64,000 bases of DNA from Rhizobium sp. ZPR4 (lineage in GTDB: Bacteria > Pseudomonadota > Alphaproteobacteria > Rhizobiales > Rhizobiaceae): positions 2,418,001 to 2,482,000 of the forward strand of contig NZ_CP157967.1 in NCBI RefSeq assembly GCF_040215725.1, in the 5' to 3' direction. Below, in pieces: positions 63,621 to 64,000 of this stretch; within the stretch, counting starts at the first letter, position 1, and every line of letters begins with the position of its first letter. The position numbers and the translations under genes are program-made. A model generated the notes under the pieces. The model was not told the DNA's origin, did not search any database, and was given only the letters and a program-made list of their open reading frames with translations.

Positions 63621-64000
63621 TTGACTTACCGTCGAAAAATATTGGCCGGCCTGGGCTTTGCTCTTATCTTCCTGAGCTCCGCCGCCCTGGCAGGCGCGAT
63701 GCCGGTCAAGCCGGTAGCGGCCGCGGCCACTGCGTGGAACAAGGGGCGCGAGACAGGCTTACCGATCCCGCGCTACGTTTCGCTCCGAGCCCATAAGGCT
63801 CGCATGCGCGTCGGGCCGTCGACGATCTATGCCACGAAGTGGATCTATACGAAGCCGGGTCTTCCCTTGGAAATCATCGACGAATACGGCCATTGGCGAC
63901 AGGTCCGCGATGATACCGGAGTGACTGGCTGGATGCACAGCGCCCTCCTCTCCGGAACACGTACGGCCGTAATCGCCCCCTGGCTGACGAAGAATGCCAT
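63621..64000 (+). CDS. Secreted bacterial SH3-domain protein (3' end outside window)
   Basis: The visible 126 residues start with TTG at 63621, preceded by AGGAGGAAG 3 bases away. They begin with a signal peptide (ILAGLGFALIFLSSAALAGA), which supports this start. An SH3-type domain follows: YVSLRAHKARMRVGPSTIYA, WIYTKPGLPLEIIDEYGHWR and VTGWMHSALLSGTRTAV. This is the family often annotated as SH3 domain-containing protein (DUF1058-like), thought to act at the cell wall. The frame is open at the right edge. Confidence 0.82.
   Translation, partial: MTYRRKILAGLGFALIFLSSAALAGAMPVKPVAAAATAWNKGRETGLPIPRYVSLRAHKARMRVGPSTIYATKWIYTKPGLPLEIIDEYGHWRQVRDDTGVTGWMHSALLSGTRTAVIAPWLTKNA

Noticed and set aside
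1..64000. CRISPR arrays, prophage structural genes, rRNA operons
   Set aside because: No array of regularly spaced repeats, no phage structural genes and no rRNA-like sequence were seen.

Overview
This window looks like chromosomal DNA of a Rhizobium-type alphaproteobacterium. The evidence is GC-rich coding sequence, three DUF982 genes, rhizobial intergenic palindromes (RIME-like elements and a second dispersed family), an Omp25/31-like porin pair, and an elongator tRNA-Met next to mnmA. Species cannot be fixed from sequence reading alone.

Region 1 (1-22328) is a large catabolic island. It starts with the end of a MarR regulator, an aromatic-acid MFS permease and a two-gene indolepyruvate:ferredoxin oxidoreductase (iorA, iorB), all but the regulator on the minus strand. 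A complete five-gene peptide/nickel-type ABC importer follows on the plus strand. Then come an aryl-CoA ligase (minus) and a tight plus-strand operon: two-domain 2-aminobenzoyl-CoA monooxygenase/reductase type flavoprotein, SDR, enoyl-CoA hydratase, two acyl-CoA dehydrogenases (one glutaryl-CoA dehydrogenase-like), a hotdog thioesterase, a RidA-type deaminase and a bifunctional hydratase/3-hydroxyacyl-CoA dehydrogenase that lacks its usual C-terminus. Together these fit uptake and aerobic CoA-dependent degradation of anthranilate or a related indolic/aromatic compound. A TTTTAA-NN-TTAAAA type palindrome recurs before the importer, between the ligase and the flavoprotein, and directly upstream of the flavoprotein gene. 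It is a candidate operator for the flanking MarR protein.

Region 2 (22348-46698) is mixed metabolic DNA: a class III nucleotide cyclase, two SDRs beside a LysR regulator, a flavin monooxygenase with a CMD-like partner, OsmC, glycerate kinase, gamma-glutamyltransferase, a DHA2-type efflux pump, a dioxygenase-hydrolase fusion (MhqO-MhqD-like), a secreted hydrolase, L-fuconate dehydratase, a CoA-transferase, an AhpD-like protein, a cupin, a metQ-metN-metI methionine importer, a D-2-hydroxyacid dehydrogenase and a Tag-like glycosylase.

Region 3 (46958-50105) holds small rhizobial genes: three DUF982 genes, a DUF6074-like gene, a small secreted protein, a PilZ protein and a short hypothetical gene. 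Region 4 (about 50106-52820) is AT-richer and abuts the 3' end of tRNA-Met. It carries a repeat-rich non-coding stretch and two unknown genes, one with a C-terminal membrane segment and one with a HEPN-like RX4H motif. This is the best candidate in the window for an undescribed two-gene system.

Region 5 (52822-64000) is core: tRNA-Met, mnmA, a four-gene phospholipid-type operon (PlsC-like, CdsA-like, a small membrane protein, an atypical CDP-alcohol phosphatidyltransferase), serC-serA, a GT25 glycosyltransferase, two paralogous outer-membrane beta-barrel genes, and the start of a secreted SH3-domain protein cut by the window end.
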